Shown: positions 43,938-55,812, counted from the first letter of the stretch. The stretch: 64,000 bases of DNA from Thermosipho ferrireducens (GCF_017358165.1 NZ_CP071446.1:1178001-1242000); one strand, 5' to 3'. The notes: a model not told the origin generated them from the sequence alone. Numbers and translations are program-made.

Positions 43938-45028
43938 AGTTACTCTTAACTTGCACTGCAGGGCTTGAAGGGGCTGTAGCTCTTGAGCTAAAAGAGTTAA
44001 ACTATAAGATTATAAGCTCTACTTCCGGGAGAATACTGATAGATGCAGAGGTTAAAGATGTTCCTGAGTTGAATTTATTACTTCGTTCAGCTGAACGAGT
44101 TCTGTGGTTGATAGTTGAACATGAAGTAAAAACCTTTGATGAACTGTTTGAGGTTACTTATAATACAGATTGGAAAAGCATAATTGACAAAGATGGTCTC
44201 ATAGTTGTGAGTGATATTGTCACAAGAAATTCCGTTGTTTCAGCCAAAGGTGCTATAGCATCTGTGGTAAAGGCAGCAATTTATAAAAAACTTAGTCCAA
44301 TGTACTTAAGCTCCAAACGCAAAGAGAAGATATATCCTATTAGAATAATAATAAAAAACAATGTTTTACAGATATTTTTAGATACAACTGGAAAGAATGG
44401 ACTAAATAAGCGTGGATATAGAAAAAAAGCTTCAAAGGCGCCGCTCAGAGAGACAATTGCTGCGGGATTAGTTATATTGTCCAGATGGAAAAAAGAAATA
44501 CCTCTTATAGATCCTTTTTGCGGTAGTGGTACAATTTTAATAGAAGCCGCTTTACTTTCCAATAAAATGCTGCCGGGATTGCGAAGAGATTTTGTTTCAC
44601 AGAATTGGTCTGTGTTTAAAGAGAGCTGGAATAAAACCCGAGAAATATTAAGAGTGTCTTATTGTCAACAATATTCAGGTCAGGATATCAGGGGTTACGA
44701 TATAGATAAAAAAGTTTTAAATGTCGCCAATGAAAATGCCAGGAATGCAGGAGTGGATTTTATAAGGTTTTTTCAATCAAGTTTTGATAACATTCCGGGA
44801 CGGGATGATAATGTTTATATAATCACTAACCCTCCTTATGGTTCAAGATTACAACTTGAACCAGGTTTCATAAAAAGGTTAAATATTTTGTGGAAAAAAT
44901 TTCCAGAAGCAAAAATTTACATTTTATCTCCAGAGAAAGACTTTGAAAAGAAATTAGGAATTAGGGCAACTAAAAAATTTAGATTTCAAAATAGCGGACT
45001 CTGGATATGGTATTATATGTTTTATTAG
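43934..45028 (+). CDS. THUMP-domain class I RNA methyltransferase (RlmL/YpsC-like)
   Basis: 364 residues. The N-terminal ~160 residues hold a THUMP domain (LLTCTAGLEGAVALELKEL, VSAKGAIASVVKAAIYKKL). The C-terminal part is a SAM methyltransferase: LIDPFCGSGTILIEAALLS, GYDIDKKVLNVANENARNAG and the amino-methyltransferase motif ITNPPYGSRL. It is a member of the YpsC/RlmL group that methylates guanosine N2 in 23S rRNA; exact site not shown. It overlaps the DUF190 gene by 4 bases. Confidence 0.88.
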   Translation: MKLLLTCTAGLEGAVALELKELNYKIISSTSGRILIDAEVKDVPELNLLLRSAERVLWLIVEHEVKTFDELFEVTYNTDWKSIIDKDGLIVVSDIVTRNSVVSAKGAIASVVKAAIYKKLSPMYLSSKRKEKIYPIRIIIKNNVLQIFLDTTGKNGLNKRGYRKKASKAPLRETIAAGLVILSRWKKEIPLIDPFCGSGTILIEAALLSNKMLPGLRRDFVSQNWSVFKESWNKTREILRVSYCQQYSGQDIRGYDIDKKVLNVANENARNAGVDFIRFFQSSFDNIPGRDDNVYIITNPPYGSRLQLEPGFIKRLNILWKKFPEAKIYILSPEKDFEKKLGIRATKKFRFQNSGLWIWYYMFY

Positions 45029-45052
45029 ATAATAAAAGTTTGGGAGGGAGTT

Positions 45053-46852
45053 ATGAACACTATTCTGAAGTTTATAAGTGAAAATCTTCATAAAGTTAGA
45101 AAACCTGCCAGATATATTGGAGGGGAATATAATTCTTATATCAAAGATAAAAAGGAAAAACTTAGATTTGCCCTTGTATTTCCAGATGTTTACGAAATTG
45201 GGATGTCCCATTATGGTCTTGAAATTTTGTATCATATCTTAAATTCTTTTAACTTTGTGTATGCTGAAAGAGCTTTTCTTCCGTGGGTTGATATGATAGA
45301 TTTAATGATTAAGAACAATGTTCCGCTATATACACTTGAAACAAAAACTCCTTTAAAGCAAATGGATGCAATTGGTATATCAGTAGAATATGAGTTGTCA
45401 TACACTAATATCTTCAAGGTATTAGAACTTTCGGAGTTGCCTTTAAAAGCTGAGGAAAGAAATGATAAAGATCCCATAGTGATAGCAGGTGGCCCCTGTG
45501 TGTTTAATCCTGAACCTATTTCTCGTGCTTTTGACATAATTTATATAGGAGATGCTGAAGAGAATATAGGAGAATTGGCAAGAGTTCTGTATGAAACACG
45601 TGGAGAAAATCGTTTCAAGAGACTTGAGCTTGCTGCAAAGATAAAAGGGGTTTATGTGCCGATCTTTTATGAACAAAAAGGAAAAAAAATAGTTCCATTA
45701 ACAAGTGTACCAAAAAAGATCAGGCGAAATGTTATAGATGATCTTGATAATGGATCTGTTCCAGTTAAAAAAACTTTGCCAAATGTGGAAAGTGTTCATG
45801 ATAGAGCAGTTGTGGAAATTAGTCGTGGATGCACGAGAGGGTGTCGATTTTGCCAGGCGGGTTATATTTATAGACCTGTTCGAGAAAGAAGTGCTGAAAA
45901 TATAGTAAGCTATGCCCAAAATATGTTAAAAGTAACAGGATACGAAGAACTTTCCTTTCTATCGCTCTCAACTATGGATCATTCTCAAATAGTGCAGGTA
46001 ATTGAAGCAATTCTTCCTTACGCTGAAGAAAACAGGATTTCAGTATCTATACCTTCTACAAGGGCAGATGCGTTTAGTGTAAGAATAATGTCAAAAATAG
46101 CTTCGATTAGAAAAACTGGTATAACTCTGGCGCCGGAAGCCGGAAGTCAGTTAATGAGAAATAGAATCAATAAGAACATTTCACTGGAAGATATATTTAA
46201 GAGTGTTGAGGGAGCAAAAGAGGCAGGATGGAGTAGAATAAAACTTTATTTTATGGTAGGTTTTCCTGATGAAACAGATGAAGATATAAAAGAAATAGGT
46301 AATATTTTAAGAGAAGTAAAGAAAGTAGGTTTTAAAAATGTTGTAGCTTCTGTAAATTTACTTGTTCCTAAACCACACACACCTCTTCAATTTGCAAAAG
46401 TAAAAAAACCAGATTATATGCGTTATGTTTTTGAAATACTTAAGCCATATAGGAAATTTGCTAAAATAGATATTAATAATGGGAAAAAAAGCTATATAGA
46501 AGCATTACTTTCAAGAGGCGATAGAAAGCTTTTTGATGTTATAATGGTAAAATACAAAAAGGCATTTTTTGATGAATGGAGTGAGTTTTTCAATTTTGAT
46601 GATTGGTTGAATGCTTTTCATATTGCAAAAGTTAATTATGAGGATTATGAAGGACCTTTTAATTTTAAAGAAGATTTACCATGGGATCATATTGATTCTG
46701 GGGTTAACAAAGCTTTCTTGTGGAAAGAGTATGAAAATTATAATCGTGGAACTTTAACACATGATTGTAGATGGGATGTTTGTACATTTTGTGGAGTATG
46801 TCAGATTTACAAAGTAAGAAATACGCTGAAAAAAAACAAAAAAACTCAGTAA
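45053..46852 (+). CDS. B12-binding/radical SAM protein (TIGR03960 family)
   Basis: 599 residues. The N-terminal ~200 residues contain a B12-binding-like fold (FALVFPDVYEIGMSHYGLEILYHIL, DAIGISVEYELSYTN, VIAGGPCVFNPEPISRAFDI). The radical SAM core follows with CTRGCRFCQAGYIYRPVRERS, LSLSTMDHSQ, and a C-terminal region ending CRWDVCTFCGVCQIYK, an extra Cys-rich motif. This matches the TIGR03960 family, whose function is unknown. The rest of that family is often fused or adjacent to a TIGR03936 domain, which is not seen here. Confidence 0.88.
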   Translation: MNTILKFISENLHKVRKPARYIGGEYNSYIKDKKEKLRFALVFPDVYEIGMSHYGLEILYHILNSFNFVYAERAFLPWVDMIDLMIKNNVPLYTLETKTPLKQMDAIGISVEYELSYTNIFKVLELSELPLKAEERNDKDPIVIAGGPCVFNPEPISRAFDIIYIGDAEENIGELARVLYETRGENRFKRLELAAKIKGVYVPIFYEQKGKKIVPLTSVPKKIRRNVIDDLDNGSVPVKKTLPNVESVHDRAVVEISRGCTRGCRFCQAGYIYRPVRERSAENIVSYAQNMLKVTGYEELSFLSLSTMDHSQIVQVIEAILPYAEENRISVSIPSTRADAFSVRIMSKIASIRKTGITLAPEAGSQLMRNRINKNISLEDIFKSVEGAKEAGWSRIKLYFMVGFPDETDEDIKEIGNILREVKKVGFKNVVASVNLLVPKPHTPLQFAKVKKPDYMRYVFEILKPYRKFAKIDINNGKKSYIEALLSRGDRKLFDVIMVKYKKAFFDEWSEFFNFDDWLNAFHIAKVNYEDYEGPFNFKEDLPWDHIDSGVNKAFLWKEYENYNRGTLTHDCRWDVCTFCGVCQIYKVRNTLKKNKKTQ

Positions 46853-46856
46853 TAGT

Positions 46857-46885
46857 TTGCAACTAAAATGGGAATGTGTTATAAT
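46857..46885 (+). promoter_or_regulatory. Extended -10 promoter upstream of secG
   Basis: TTGCAA (46857-46862), 17-base spacer, TATAAT (46880-46885), with TG one base before the -10. It lies right after the stop of the B12/radical SAM gene and 44 bases before secG. Confidence 0.75.
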
Positions 46886-46929
46886 AAGCTTTGAATTGAG
46901 GAAGGAAAATAAGTTTTGGAGGTGTTTTA

Positions 46930-47160
46930 ATGGCAACAGTTATGCTAATTATCCATACTTTGATTAGTGCTATATTAATTTTTCTTTCTCTCAAGCAAAT
47001 GGGGAAATTTGCTGAGCTTGGAGGAGCCTTTGGTTCAGGTGCTTTGAACACAGTGTTTGGTAGAGAAAAAGGTCTGGATGCCGGTGGTAAGTTGACGGTT
47101 GTTTTCGGTGTTTTGTTTTTTGTTTCAAGTTTATTAACAGCTTTTTTCATATCAAGGTAA
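46930..47160 (+). CDS. secG: Preprotein translocase subunit SecG
   Basis: 76 residues with two membrane helices (MLIIHTLISAILIFLSLKQ and VVFGVLFFVSSLLTAFFI) separated by the GGAFGSGALNTVFG loop, the SecG signature. It assists SecYE/SecA protein translocation across the inner membrane. GGAGGTG lies nine bases before the ATG. A good promoter at 46857-46885 starts its transcript, and tyrS follows. Confidence 0.92.
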   Translation: MATVMLIIHTLISAILIFLSLKQMGKFAELGGAFGSGALNTVFGREKGLDAGGKLTVVFGVLFFVSSLLTAFFISR

Positions 47161-47210
47161 CTTTCAGTCTGGCTCTGATTTATTTATAATTTTATTATGG
47201 GGTGGTGTAA

Positions 47211-48407
47211 TTGCTTCCAGAACAACAGTTGCAAGTTTTGAAAAAAAATGTAGTTGATCTTATTTCCGAAGAAGAGCTTCTTGAAAGATTAAAAGAAGGA
47301 AGACCTCTCCGTATAAAGTTAGGTGTTGATCCTTCAAGACCGGACCTCCATTTGGGACATGCTGTGGTGTTAAGAAAACTTAAGGAATTTCAAGAGCTTG
47401 GGCATCACGTTATTCTTATAATAGGCGATTTTACAGCTCGTATAGGTGATCCATCCGGGCGTAATACAACGCGTCCAATGTTGAGCGAGGATGAGGTTAG
47501 GGAAAATGCAAAGACTTATGCTGAGCAAGCATTTAAAATTCTGGATAATGAAAAAACAGAAATAAGATTTAATGGTGAATGGCTGGATAAAATGAATTTT
47601 GCTGATGTTGTAAAGCTTGCTGGCAAATATACTGTTGCAAGAATGCTGGAACGCGATGATTTTTCAAAACGTTTGAAAGAGGGTACCCCAATAAGTATAG
47701 CTGAATTTTTGTATCCTCTTGCTCAGGCATATGATTCAGTGGCAATAAAAGCTGATGTGGAACTTGGAGGGACTGATCAGCTATTTAATTTTTTGGTTGG
47801 AAGAAAAATTCAGGAAGAACATGGCCTAAAACCTCAGATAGTAATGACTATGCCTATAATTGAAGGAACAGATGGAAAATTGAAAATGAGTAAGAGTTAT
47901 GGAAATTATGTAGGGTTTACTGATAATCCTCAAGAAATGTATGGTAAAATAATGTCAATTCCAGATAACCTTATAATAAAGTATATGAACCTTCTCACTG
48001 ATATACCAGAACCTGAAATAATGGAATATGATCGTAAAATGAAATCCGGCGAAATAAACCCAAGAGATGTTAAAATGAGATTAGCTTATGAGTTAGTCAA
48101 ATATTTTTACAATGAGCAGATTGCCAGAGATGCGGAAAACGAGTTTATTTCTGTTTTTAGAAAAAAAGAATTACCTGAGAATATGCCGGAATATAGAATA
48201 AAGGAAGGAGAATACAACATAGTAGATTTAATTGACCATTTGAACCTTTTACCAAGCAGAAGTGAAATAAAAAGAACAGTAAATCAAGGTGGAGTTTATT
48301 TTGATGGGAGAAGATTAGAAGGATTCAAAAGCTTTGTATCTATAAAAAGTGAACATGTGTTAAGAATAGGAAAACGAAAGTTTTATAAGGTAATTGCCGA
48401 TAAATAG
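47211..48407 (+). CDS. tyrS: Tyrosyl-tRNA synthetase
   Basis: 398 residues. Class I features: DPSRPDLHLGHAVVLRKL (HIGH-like) and KMSKSYGN (KMSKS). A C-terminal S4-like RNA-binding domain begins at about residue 335 (LPSRSEIKRTVNQGGVYFDGRRL). It charges tRNA-Tyr in the cytoplasm. TTG start at 47211 with GGGGTGGTG before it; no T-box element is seen. Fifty bases after secG and co-transcribed. It is the TyrZ/TyrRS-2-like longer form with KMSKS. Confidence 0.95.
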   Translation: MLPEQQLQVLKKNVVDLISEEELLERLKEGRPLRIKLGVDPSRPDLHLGHAVVLRKLKEFQELGHHVILIIGDFTARIGDPSGRNTTRPMLSEDEVRENAKTYAEQAFKILDNEKTEIRFNGEWLDKMNFADVVKLAGKYTVARMLERDDFSKRLKEGTPISIAEFLYPLAQAYDSVAIKADVELGGTDQLFNFLVGRKIQEEHGLKPQIVMTMPIIEGTDGKLKMSKSYGNYVGFTDNPQEMYGKIMSIPDNLIIKYMNLLTDIPEPEIMEYDRKMKSGEINPRDVKMRLAYELVKYFYNEQIARDAENEFISVFRKKELPENMPEYRIKEGEYNIVDLIDHLNLLPSRSEIKRTVNQGGVYFDGRRLEGFKSFVSIKSEHVLRIGKRKFYKVIADK

Positions 48408-48428
48408 GAAATTTTCTTATAGAAAAAC

Positions 48429-48458
48429 TTGAAATAGGTTAAAAAAAAATGTTATAAT
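48429..48458 (+). promoter_or_regulatory. Promoter of the envelope-protein genes
   Basis: TTGAAA (48429-48434), 18-base spacer and TATAAT (48453-48458) with TG preceding the -10 by one base (extended -10). About 53 bases before the S-layer-domain gene. Confidence 0.8.
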
Positions 48459-48511
48459 ACTGCTGTCAGGTAAACAAGGTGTAACACAAATCAGGAAGGG
48501 AGGTATTTTTT

Positions 48512-49705
48512 ATGAGGAAGTATTTGGCCATTATTGTTATACTATTAGTATCTGCTTTCGCTATTGCCGCAATAAACGATGTACCAAAGAACCACTGGGC
48601 ATATGAAGCAGTCACTCAGTTAGAAGAAGCGGGTATTATTACCGGTTATCCAGATGGAACATTCAGGGGAACATCAAACGTTACTCGTTATGAGCTTGCT
48701 GTTTTTCTTGCACGTACTATGAATACCATAGAAAGTGAGCTTGGTGAAATTATTAAAAACAGGTATTTAAATTCCTTAAGGCTCATAAGTGCCAATAAAG
48801 ACCAGCTTGATGCGCTTTACAAAGTCGTTAAAGATGTATCAAACGCAATTGATGAACTCGAAATGAAAGTGGCCAAACTTGAAGAAGCTACAAAGGATTT
48901 AGAAAACTTGAAAATCACAGTTGATATTCACGAAGGGGATATTACCACGCTTTATGGAATTACAGGTGATCTTAAAAAAGATGTAGCGGTTCTCAAAAAC
49001 AAAACAAGTAATCTTTCTGAAATTTCTACCGCTATTGATAAACTTAATAAAGCTCTGGATATCCATGATAAGGATATAATAAAGATTTATGAGGAGCTTA
49101 CCAAAAAAGCAACTAAGAAAGATGTGGAAAGTGTTGTAAATACAAGTCTTGAGAATGTAAACGGCCAAATTGAATTTTTGTATAAGAAAATTGCAAAAAC
49201 AGAAGAAGATGTAAAAGCTTATACAGATGAAAAGCTTGTTGAAGTAAAGGGTAAAGTTGCAAATATCGAAGCAAATGTAAATGATGCCATTCCTATGCTA
49301 AGAAATCTGGTTTACCAGAATGCTTCGAATATTAAAAATCTTGAAAAGAAATTGGTGAAGCTTATAGGTGTTAAAGTGAAAAGTATTGATAACAAAATAA
49401 ATGAAGTAAATGAAATAGCAACATTTAACAGTGATACATTAAATGGACTTGCAATGAAACTTGGTGAAGTGGAATATTCTTTGAGAAAACAAATAGAAAA
49501 AGTTCAAAAATCAGTAGATCAAGCGGCTTTAAAATCTGATGTTGAAAATCTTACCAAGGTAGTTGAGACTAAAGCTGACAAAACTGATGTTGAAACACTT
49601 GGTAAGAAAGTAGATAGTGTAAATACACTTTCAATTATTGGAATTGTACTCGGAGCAGTTGGCCTTGGTATAGCAATTTATGCAGGATTTCTTAAAACAC
49701 CTTAA
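48512..49705 (+). CDS. SLH-domain coiled-coil envelope protein (Omp-alpha-like)
   Basis: 397 residues. After a signal peptide (about 1-19) there is one SLH domain (DVPKNHWAYEAVTQLEEAGIITGYPDGTFRG) that binds cell-wall polymer, then ~270 residues of predominantly coiled-coil heptads, then a C-terminal hydrophobic helix (LSIIGIVLGAVGLGIAIYAGF). That plan is that of Omp-alpha, which spans the periplasm of Thermotoga and tethers the outer sheath. A strong promoter and GGGAGG site indicate high expression. The beta-barrel gene follows 75 bases later without a terminator. Confidence 0.88.
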   Translation: MRKYLAIIVILLVSAFAIAAINDVPKNHWAYEAVTQLEEAGIITGYPDGTFRGTSNVTRYELAVFLARTMNTIESELGEIIKNRYLNSLRLISANKDQLDALYKVVKDVSNAIDELEMKVAKLEEATKDLENLKITVDIHEGDITTLYGITGDLKKDVAVLKNKTSNLSEISTAIDKLNKALDIHDKDIIKIYEELTKKATKKDVESVVNTSLENVNGQIEFLYKKIAKTEEDVKAYTDEKLVEVKGKVANIEANVNDAIPMLRNLVYQNASNIKNLEKKLVKLIGVKVKSIDNKINEVNEIATFNSDTLNGLAMKLGEVEYSLRKQIEKVQKSVDQAALKSDVENLTKVVETKADKTDVETLGKKVDSVNTLSIIGIVLGAVGLGIAIYAGFLKTP

Positions 49706-49780
49706 ATTATAGTTATTAAGTTATTTTATGTTGGTTTCTATTTTAATATTGCTCATTACTCTGAAAGGGAGGTTGGTTGT

Positions 49781-50674
49781 ATGAAGAAGTTGCTTGTTTT
49801 GTTAGTCTCAGTGTTGGTTTTAGGTTTTGCTTTTGCAGAAGTAACTTTCAGTGGAGGTATCACAGTAGAGTATACTTTTAACGCTTCTACAAGTGTTTTG
49901 ACAGACTCAGTCGGATTAGATTTTGATCGTATTCAGATGACGGCAAGTGGTGATGGATATTACTTAAGAATCAGATTTTATGATGAAAGCAACACCTTTT
50001 CTATTGATCAAGCGTACGTTACACTCAAGCCAACAGATTCATTAAGTGTATACTTAGGAAAGAAAGGTTACTGGTTGAATCCTTATGCTTTCTTTGATAA
50101 TTTAATTTGGGGACGTTATGGTTCTGCATGGTACTATCCAAAAGAATATCTTGGTGTTAAGTACTCATTTGATATGGGAAGCGTTTATGTTACACTTGAT
50201 CCAAGATATGAAAAAGGAGCAGCAACTCCATCTGTAAATGTTTTTGGAACACTTTCATTCGATCCTGTATCCTTAGGTTTCATAGCCGATGATAATTTCA
50301 AATCTCTGGGATTTGGTGTAACCGGCTCGTTTGATATAGTGACAGTTTCAGGAGCATTTGGATACAGTTTAGAAGATTCTACAATAACCGCACTGTTAGT
50401 TGGTGCTGAGGTATCTATTGATCCTGTTAAAGTTCTGGTCGAAAGTGATCTTACAGATTTCAATGCAATTGCATTATATTCAAAGGTAACCTATCCTGTA
50501 TCTGAACCATTGACAGTTTATGCTGATTTTGGTTATACAGTCGGAGATAACACCTCTCTTGCGGTAAGTGCATGGGGTGAGTATGCCTATAATGATAATG
50601 TAACATTGACACCAAAAGTAGCATACAGTAACGATGGAGTTGAGTTGTCATTAAGCGCATCATTTGGGTTCTAA
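49781..50674 (+). CDS. Outer-sheath beta-barrel protein (Omp-beta/porin-like)
   Basis: 297 residues. A signal peptide (MKKLLVLLVSVLVLGFAFA) is followed by alternating polar/hydrophobic strands rich in aromatic residues, such as FDRIQMTASGDGYYLRIRF and SLSVYLGKKGYW, to a final VELSLSASFGF ending in Phe, the usual C-terminal strand of an outer-membrane barrel. I infer a porin-like barrel of the toga, perhaps Omp-beta. It is the partner of the SLH coiled-coil protein before it. Strong terminator after it. Confidence 0.8.
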   Translation: MKKLLVLLVSVLVLGFAFAEVTFSGGITVEYTFNASTSVLTDSVGLDFDRIQMTASGDGYYLRIRFYDESNTFSIDQAYVTLKPTDSLSVYLGKKGYWLNPYAFFDNLIWGRYGSAWYYPKEYLGVKYSFDMGSVYVTLDPRYEKGAATPSVNVFGTLSFDPVSLGFIADDNFKSLGFGVTGSFDIVTVSGAFGYSLEDSTITALLVGAEVSIDPVKVLVESDLTDFNAIALYSKVTYPVSEPLTVYADFGYTVGDNTSLAVSAWGEYAYNDNVTLTPKVAYSNDGVELSLSASFGF

Positions 50675-50717
50675 GTATTTTTCAAATTAAAATCGAATCA
50701 GTCTATTAGTTTTAAAG

Positions 50718-50749
50718 CACGGCCCCGATTAATAAGGGGCCGTGTTTTT
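50718..50749 (+). terminator. Rho-independent terminator after the envelope-protein genes
   Basis: CACGGCCCC (50718-50726) pairs with GGGGCCGTG (50736-50744) around a 9-base loop, followed by TTTTT. Confidence 0.93.
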
Positions 50750-50816
50750 GTAAAGTTTTTATATTTATTTTGAAACATTTTTTTTGTATAATTAATCTTG
50801 TGAAAAGGTTAACTAA

Positions 50817-52121
<1,305 letters not shown>

Positions 52122-52143
52122 GGGTTATGTTCTGGTAGATGAT

Positions 52144-52170
52144 AAAATCCCCCGATTTCGGGGGATTTTG
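52144..52170. terminator. Bidirectional terminator between eno and the xer gene
   Basis: AAAATCCCCCG (52144-52154) and CGGGGGATTTT (52159-52169) form an 11-pair stem with a 4-base loop. The A/T arms serve both directions. Confidence 0.93.
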
Positions 52171-52176
52171 TTATAA

Positions 52177-53043
52177 TTATAAATTTTTTACTGCTTCAAA
52201 TTTTTCCTGATCTGCCACATGTAAATAGATACTTGTTGTGCTGAGATTTGAATGTCCAAGTAATTCTTGAACAACTTTTACACTCACGCCTTTTCTAATT
52301 AAATGTGTTGCATAGGAATGTCTTAACGTGTGAGGATGCACATCTTTTTTTATTTCAGCTTTTTTTGTAGCGCTTTTTAACCATCTAAATATTGTTGAAG
52401 GATGAATGTGTCCAGAATTATTTTCAAATAGAAAAAAAGTTGGATTGTAATTGTTCAGGTATTTTTCGATTAATGGAATTATTTTTTCCGGGAGTGGGAC
52501 GAGGCGATCTTTTTTCCCTTTTCCCATTTCAACCCTTAAAAATGGAGGGGAAAGTGATATGTCAGTCAATCTCAGGTTACACAATTCACCGATTCTAAGT
52601 CCAGCGTAATAAAGAAGACTTATAGCAGTCTTTTTTTTCAACTCTTTTTCTTCGTCAAAAGATTTCAGTATGTTTTGTACTTCTTCTTCTGATAAAAAGT
52701 CGGGAATTTTTCGTCTTACACGCGGATGCCTGATCCGTTCCATAGGATTGAATTTTATAATACCAGCAAGTTCAAGATAGCTAAAAAAGGTACTCAGGCT
52801 GGACATGTATCTTGAAATAGTGGACTCTCGCGGGCGAATTCCTAAAAGTTCTCCCCGTGAAAGAGCTTTAATAAAGTTTTCTACATCCTGTCTTATTATT
52901 TCCGAAGGTGCTTTTTGTATAAAATTAAAAAATTTTTTGACATCCTTGATATAGGCTTTTAGAGTGTTTTCTGATACTCTCCTAACATGTTCAAGATAAT
53001 CTTTAAAAAGTTGGATTGTTTCATCATTTATCACGGAGACCAC
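52177..53043 (-). CDS. Tyrosine recombinase of the XerA/XerC/XerD type
   Basis: 288 residues. The N-terminal SAM-like core-binding domain (FKDYLEHVRRVSENTLKAYIKDVKKF) is followed by the catalytic domain with Arg in YYAGLRIGELCNLRLTDI, HTLRHSYATHLIRKG, LLGHSNLSTTSIYLHV, and nucleophile Tyr273. It is probably the single Xer used in the chromosome dimer resolution of Thermotogota. It lies 6 bases downstream of uvrA and is co-transcribed with it. Confidence 0.88.
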   Translation of the reverse strand: MVSVINDETIQLFKDYLEHVRRVSENTLKAYIKDVKKFFNFIQKAPSEIIRQDVENFIKALSRGELLGIRPRESTISRYMSSLSTFFSYLELAGIIKFNPMERIRHPRVRRKIPDFLSEEEVQNILKSFDEEKELKKKTAISLLYYAGLRIGELCNLRLTDISLSPPFLRVEMGKGKKDRLVPLPEKIIPLIEKYLNNYNPTFFLFENNSGHIHPSTIFRWLKSATKKAEIKKDVHPHTLRHSYATHLIRKGVSVKVVQELLGHSNLSTTSIYLHVADQEKFEAVKNL

Positions 53044-53049
53044 CCCATT

Positions 53050-55812
53050 TTATAGAAGATTTGCCAGATATTTTCCAGTTAATGATTTTTTGTTCTTAAC
53101 AATTTCTTCAGGAGTTCCAGTTGCAACTATATATCCGCCGTCATCTCCACCGTAAGGACCGAGATCTATTATATAGTCAGCGGTTTTAATTACATCAAGA
53201 TTATGTTCAATGACAATTACTGTATTACCTTTGTCTACAAGTCGATTTAATACTTCTATTAGTTTTTTTACGTCTTCAAAATGTAAACCCACAGTAGGTT
53301 CGTCCAGGATATATACTGTATTGCCAGTTGCCCTTTTTTTTAGTTCAGAAGCCAGCTTTATTCTCTGGGCTTCACCACCAGATAAAGTAGTTGCAGGCTG
53401 TCCGAGCTTTATATAGCCAAGTCCAACATCATGAAGTAATTGTAGTGTATTTTTTATAGAAGGAATGTTTTTAAAAAATTCAAGTGCTTCATCGATAGTC
53501 ATATTTAGAATATCGGATATGTTTTTCTCTTTATAAACAACTTCCAGAGTTTCACTGTTGTATCTTTTTCCATTGCAAACGTCACATTCTATATATACAT
53601 CTGGTAAAAATAGCATCTCAACTTTTATTACTCCCTGTCCTTGACAGTTTTCGCATCGTCCGCCTTTCACGTTAAAGCTAAATCTTCCCGGTGTATAGCC
53701 TCGAGCTTTTGCTTCAGGTGTCATCGCAAATAGCTTTCTTATTTCATCAAAAACTTTTGTATAAGTTGCAGGGTTGCTTCTTGGTGTTCTACCAATTGGT
53801 GATTGATCAATTGCTATAACTTTATCTATGTTTTCTAATCCTTCAATTTTTTCATATTTTCCAACGGGAAGTTTTGATTTGTGAAGATTATTCATAAGTG
53901 CAGGGTATAAAGTATCAACAATTAGTGAACTTTTCCCGGATCCAGAAACACCTGTAATACATATAAAAGTCGCGAGGGGAAATTTCACATCTATGTTTTT
54001 TAAATTATTGTGCTTTGCACCCTTTATTGTAAGAAATTTTCCTGTGCCTTTTCTTCTGTTTTTTGGAACTTCTATTTTTCGAATACCTTTTAAGTATTGC
54101 GCAGTTATTGAACGGTTGATTTCTTTGAATATTCCCTTTAAATTTCCCTGATAAACAACTTCGCCACCCGCTGTTCCTGCGTGCGGACCTATATCTATTA
54201 TATAATCCGCATTTTTAATAACTTCCTCATCGTGTTCAACTACTATTACCGTATTTCCAAGGTCTCTTAGTTTTTTAAGAGTTTTTATCAGACGTTCGTT
54301 GTCAATCTGATGAAGTCCTATTGTAGGTTCATCCAGCACATAGGTTACCCCTGTTAATCCAGAGCCAATCTGTGTAGCAAGTCTAATTCTCTGAGCTTCT
54401 CCACCTGAAAGTGTCTTTACATTCCTTGATAAGGTGAGATATCCCAGTCCTACTTCTATTAAAAAAGAGAGACGTTTTTCCAATTCTTCCAACAATTCTT
54501 TTACTATTTTTATTTTTTTTGAAGGTAGTTTATTTTTTAACGATAAGATGAAATTATATTCTTTGGATATTGAAAGGTTTGTAAAGTCAATTATATTAAG
54601 CCCATCAATGAGTATAGATAATGCTTCTTTTCTCAAACGCTGGCCATGACACTCATGGCAGGTTTGTTCTATAAAGAAATTTTTAACGAGCCACTCTCTT
54701 GAATCTTCAGAAGTATATTCATCGTATCTTTCTCTGACAATTTCAATAAGTCCTTCAAAATAGCTTGTACCATAGAGAATGGCTTCTCTTGTATCTTCCG
54801 GTAATTCTTTAAAAGGTTTCTTTAAATCTCCTCCATATTGATTTACTATTTTTACAATCCTTCTTGTTATCCAGCCACCCTCTTTATGTCCTATGCGAAT
54901 AGCTTCTAAAACGGGTTTGTTTTTGTCGATCACACGGTTTTCATCCACTTCCAGCGTAAATCCAAGGCCATGGCAGCGCTGACAGGCTCCATATGGACTG
55001 TTGAAAGAAAATAATTTTGGTGTAACTTCAGGTATAGAAATTCCACATACAGGGCACATCATTTTTTCTGAATAAATATGTTCAACATTGTTTTCTATTT
55101 CTTTTATTAAAACAAAGCCATTTCCTTCTTTTAACGCCAGTTCAACCGATTGAAAAATCCGGTGTTTCAATTCATTCAGGTTTTGTAGTTTAATCCTGTC
55201 AATTACTAAATTTATGTTATGTCTGACATTTTTATTAAGGTCTGGAACTTCTTCTAATCTATAAAGTGTTCCATCGATTTCAATGCGGAGATAACCTTTT
55301 TCCATAAGCTTCTCGAATATATCCTTAAAACTCCCTTTTTTTTCACGCGCAATGGGAGCTTCTATATATATTTTTTTTCCTTTGAAATGTTCTATTATAT
55401 TTTCTACGATTTCATCAATGGTTTTTACTTCCAGTTGCCTTCCACAAATATAACAGTGGGGAGTGCCAGCTTGTGCGTACAGAACTCGTAAATAGTCGTA
55501 TATTTCTGTGACAGTACCGACAGTGGAGCGCGGGTTGTGTGAAACACTTTTTTGATCTATAGCAATTGATGGAGATAAACCTTCTATGGAATCTACTTCC
55601 GGTTTTTTTAATTCTCCAAGGAACTGTCTTGCATACGATGAAAGACTTTCTAAATAGCGTCGTTGCCCTTCGACGTGAATTGTATCAAGTGCAAGTGAGC
55701 TTTTACCTGAACCAGACAGACCAGTTATGACAGTGATTTTATTTTTCGGAATTTGAACATTTATTCCTTTTAGATTGTGGATTTTTGCACCCTTTACAAA
55801 TATATAGTTCAT
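53050..55812 (-). CDS. uvrA: Excinuclease ABC subunit A
   Basis: 920 residues, the full length of UvrA. Two ABC ATPase halves are seen, each with a Walker A ([14 protein letters not shown] near residue 32, [14 protein letters not shown] near 620), an LSGGEAQR signature and a DEPTxGLH Walker B. Zinc CxxC pairs occur at [16 protein letters not shown] plus [14 protein letters not shown], and CENCQGQG plus CDVCNG. It recognises DNA damage with UvrB in nucleotide excision repair. The xer gene follows after 6 bases. Confidence 0.97.
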   Translation of the reverse strand: MNYIFVKGAKIHNLKGINVQIPKNKITVITGLSGSGKSSLALDTIHVEGQRRYLESLSSYARQFLGELKKPEVDSIEGLSPSIAIDQKSVSHNPRSTVGTVTEIYDYLRVLYAQAGTPHCYICGRQLEVKTIDEIVENIIEHFKGKKIYIEAPIAREKKGSFKDIFEKLMEKGYLRIEIDGTLYRLEEVPDLNKNVRHNINLVIDRIKLQNLNELKHRIFQSVELALKEGNGFVLIKEIENNVEHIYSEKMMCPVCGISIPEVTPKLFSFNSPYGACQRCHGLGFTLEVDENRVIDKNKPVLEAIRIGHKEGGWITRRIVKIVNQYGGDLKKPFKELPEDTREAILYGTSYFEGLIEIVRERYDEYTSEDSREWLVKNFFIEQTCHECHGQRLRKEALSILIDGLNIIDFTNLSISKEYNFILSLKNKLPSKKIKIVKELLEELEKRLSFLIEVGLGYLTLSRNVKTLSGGEAQRIRLATQIGSGLTGVTYVLDEPTIGLHQIDNERLIKTLKKLRDLGNTVIVVEHDEEVIKNADYIIDIGPHAGTAGGEVVYQGNLKGIFKEINRSITAQYLKGIRKIEVPKNRRKGTGKFLTIKGAKHNNLKNIDVKFPLATFICITGVSGSGKSSLIVDTLYPALMNNLHKSKLPVGKYEKIEGLENIDKVIAIDQSPIGRTPRSNPATYTKVFDEIRKLFAMTPEAKARGYTPGRFSFNVKGGRCENCQGQGVIKVEMLFLPDVYIECDVCNGKRYNSETLEVVYKEKNISDILNMTIDEALEFFKNIPSIKNTLQLLHDVGLGYIKLGQPATTLSGGEAQRIKLASELKKRATGNTVYILDEPTVGLHFEDVKKLIEVLNRLVDKGNTVIVIEHNLDVIKTADYIIDLGPYGGDDGGYIVATGTPEEIVKNKKSLTGKYLANLL

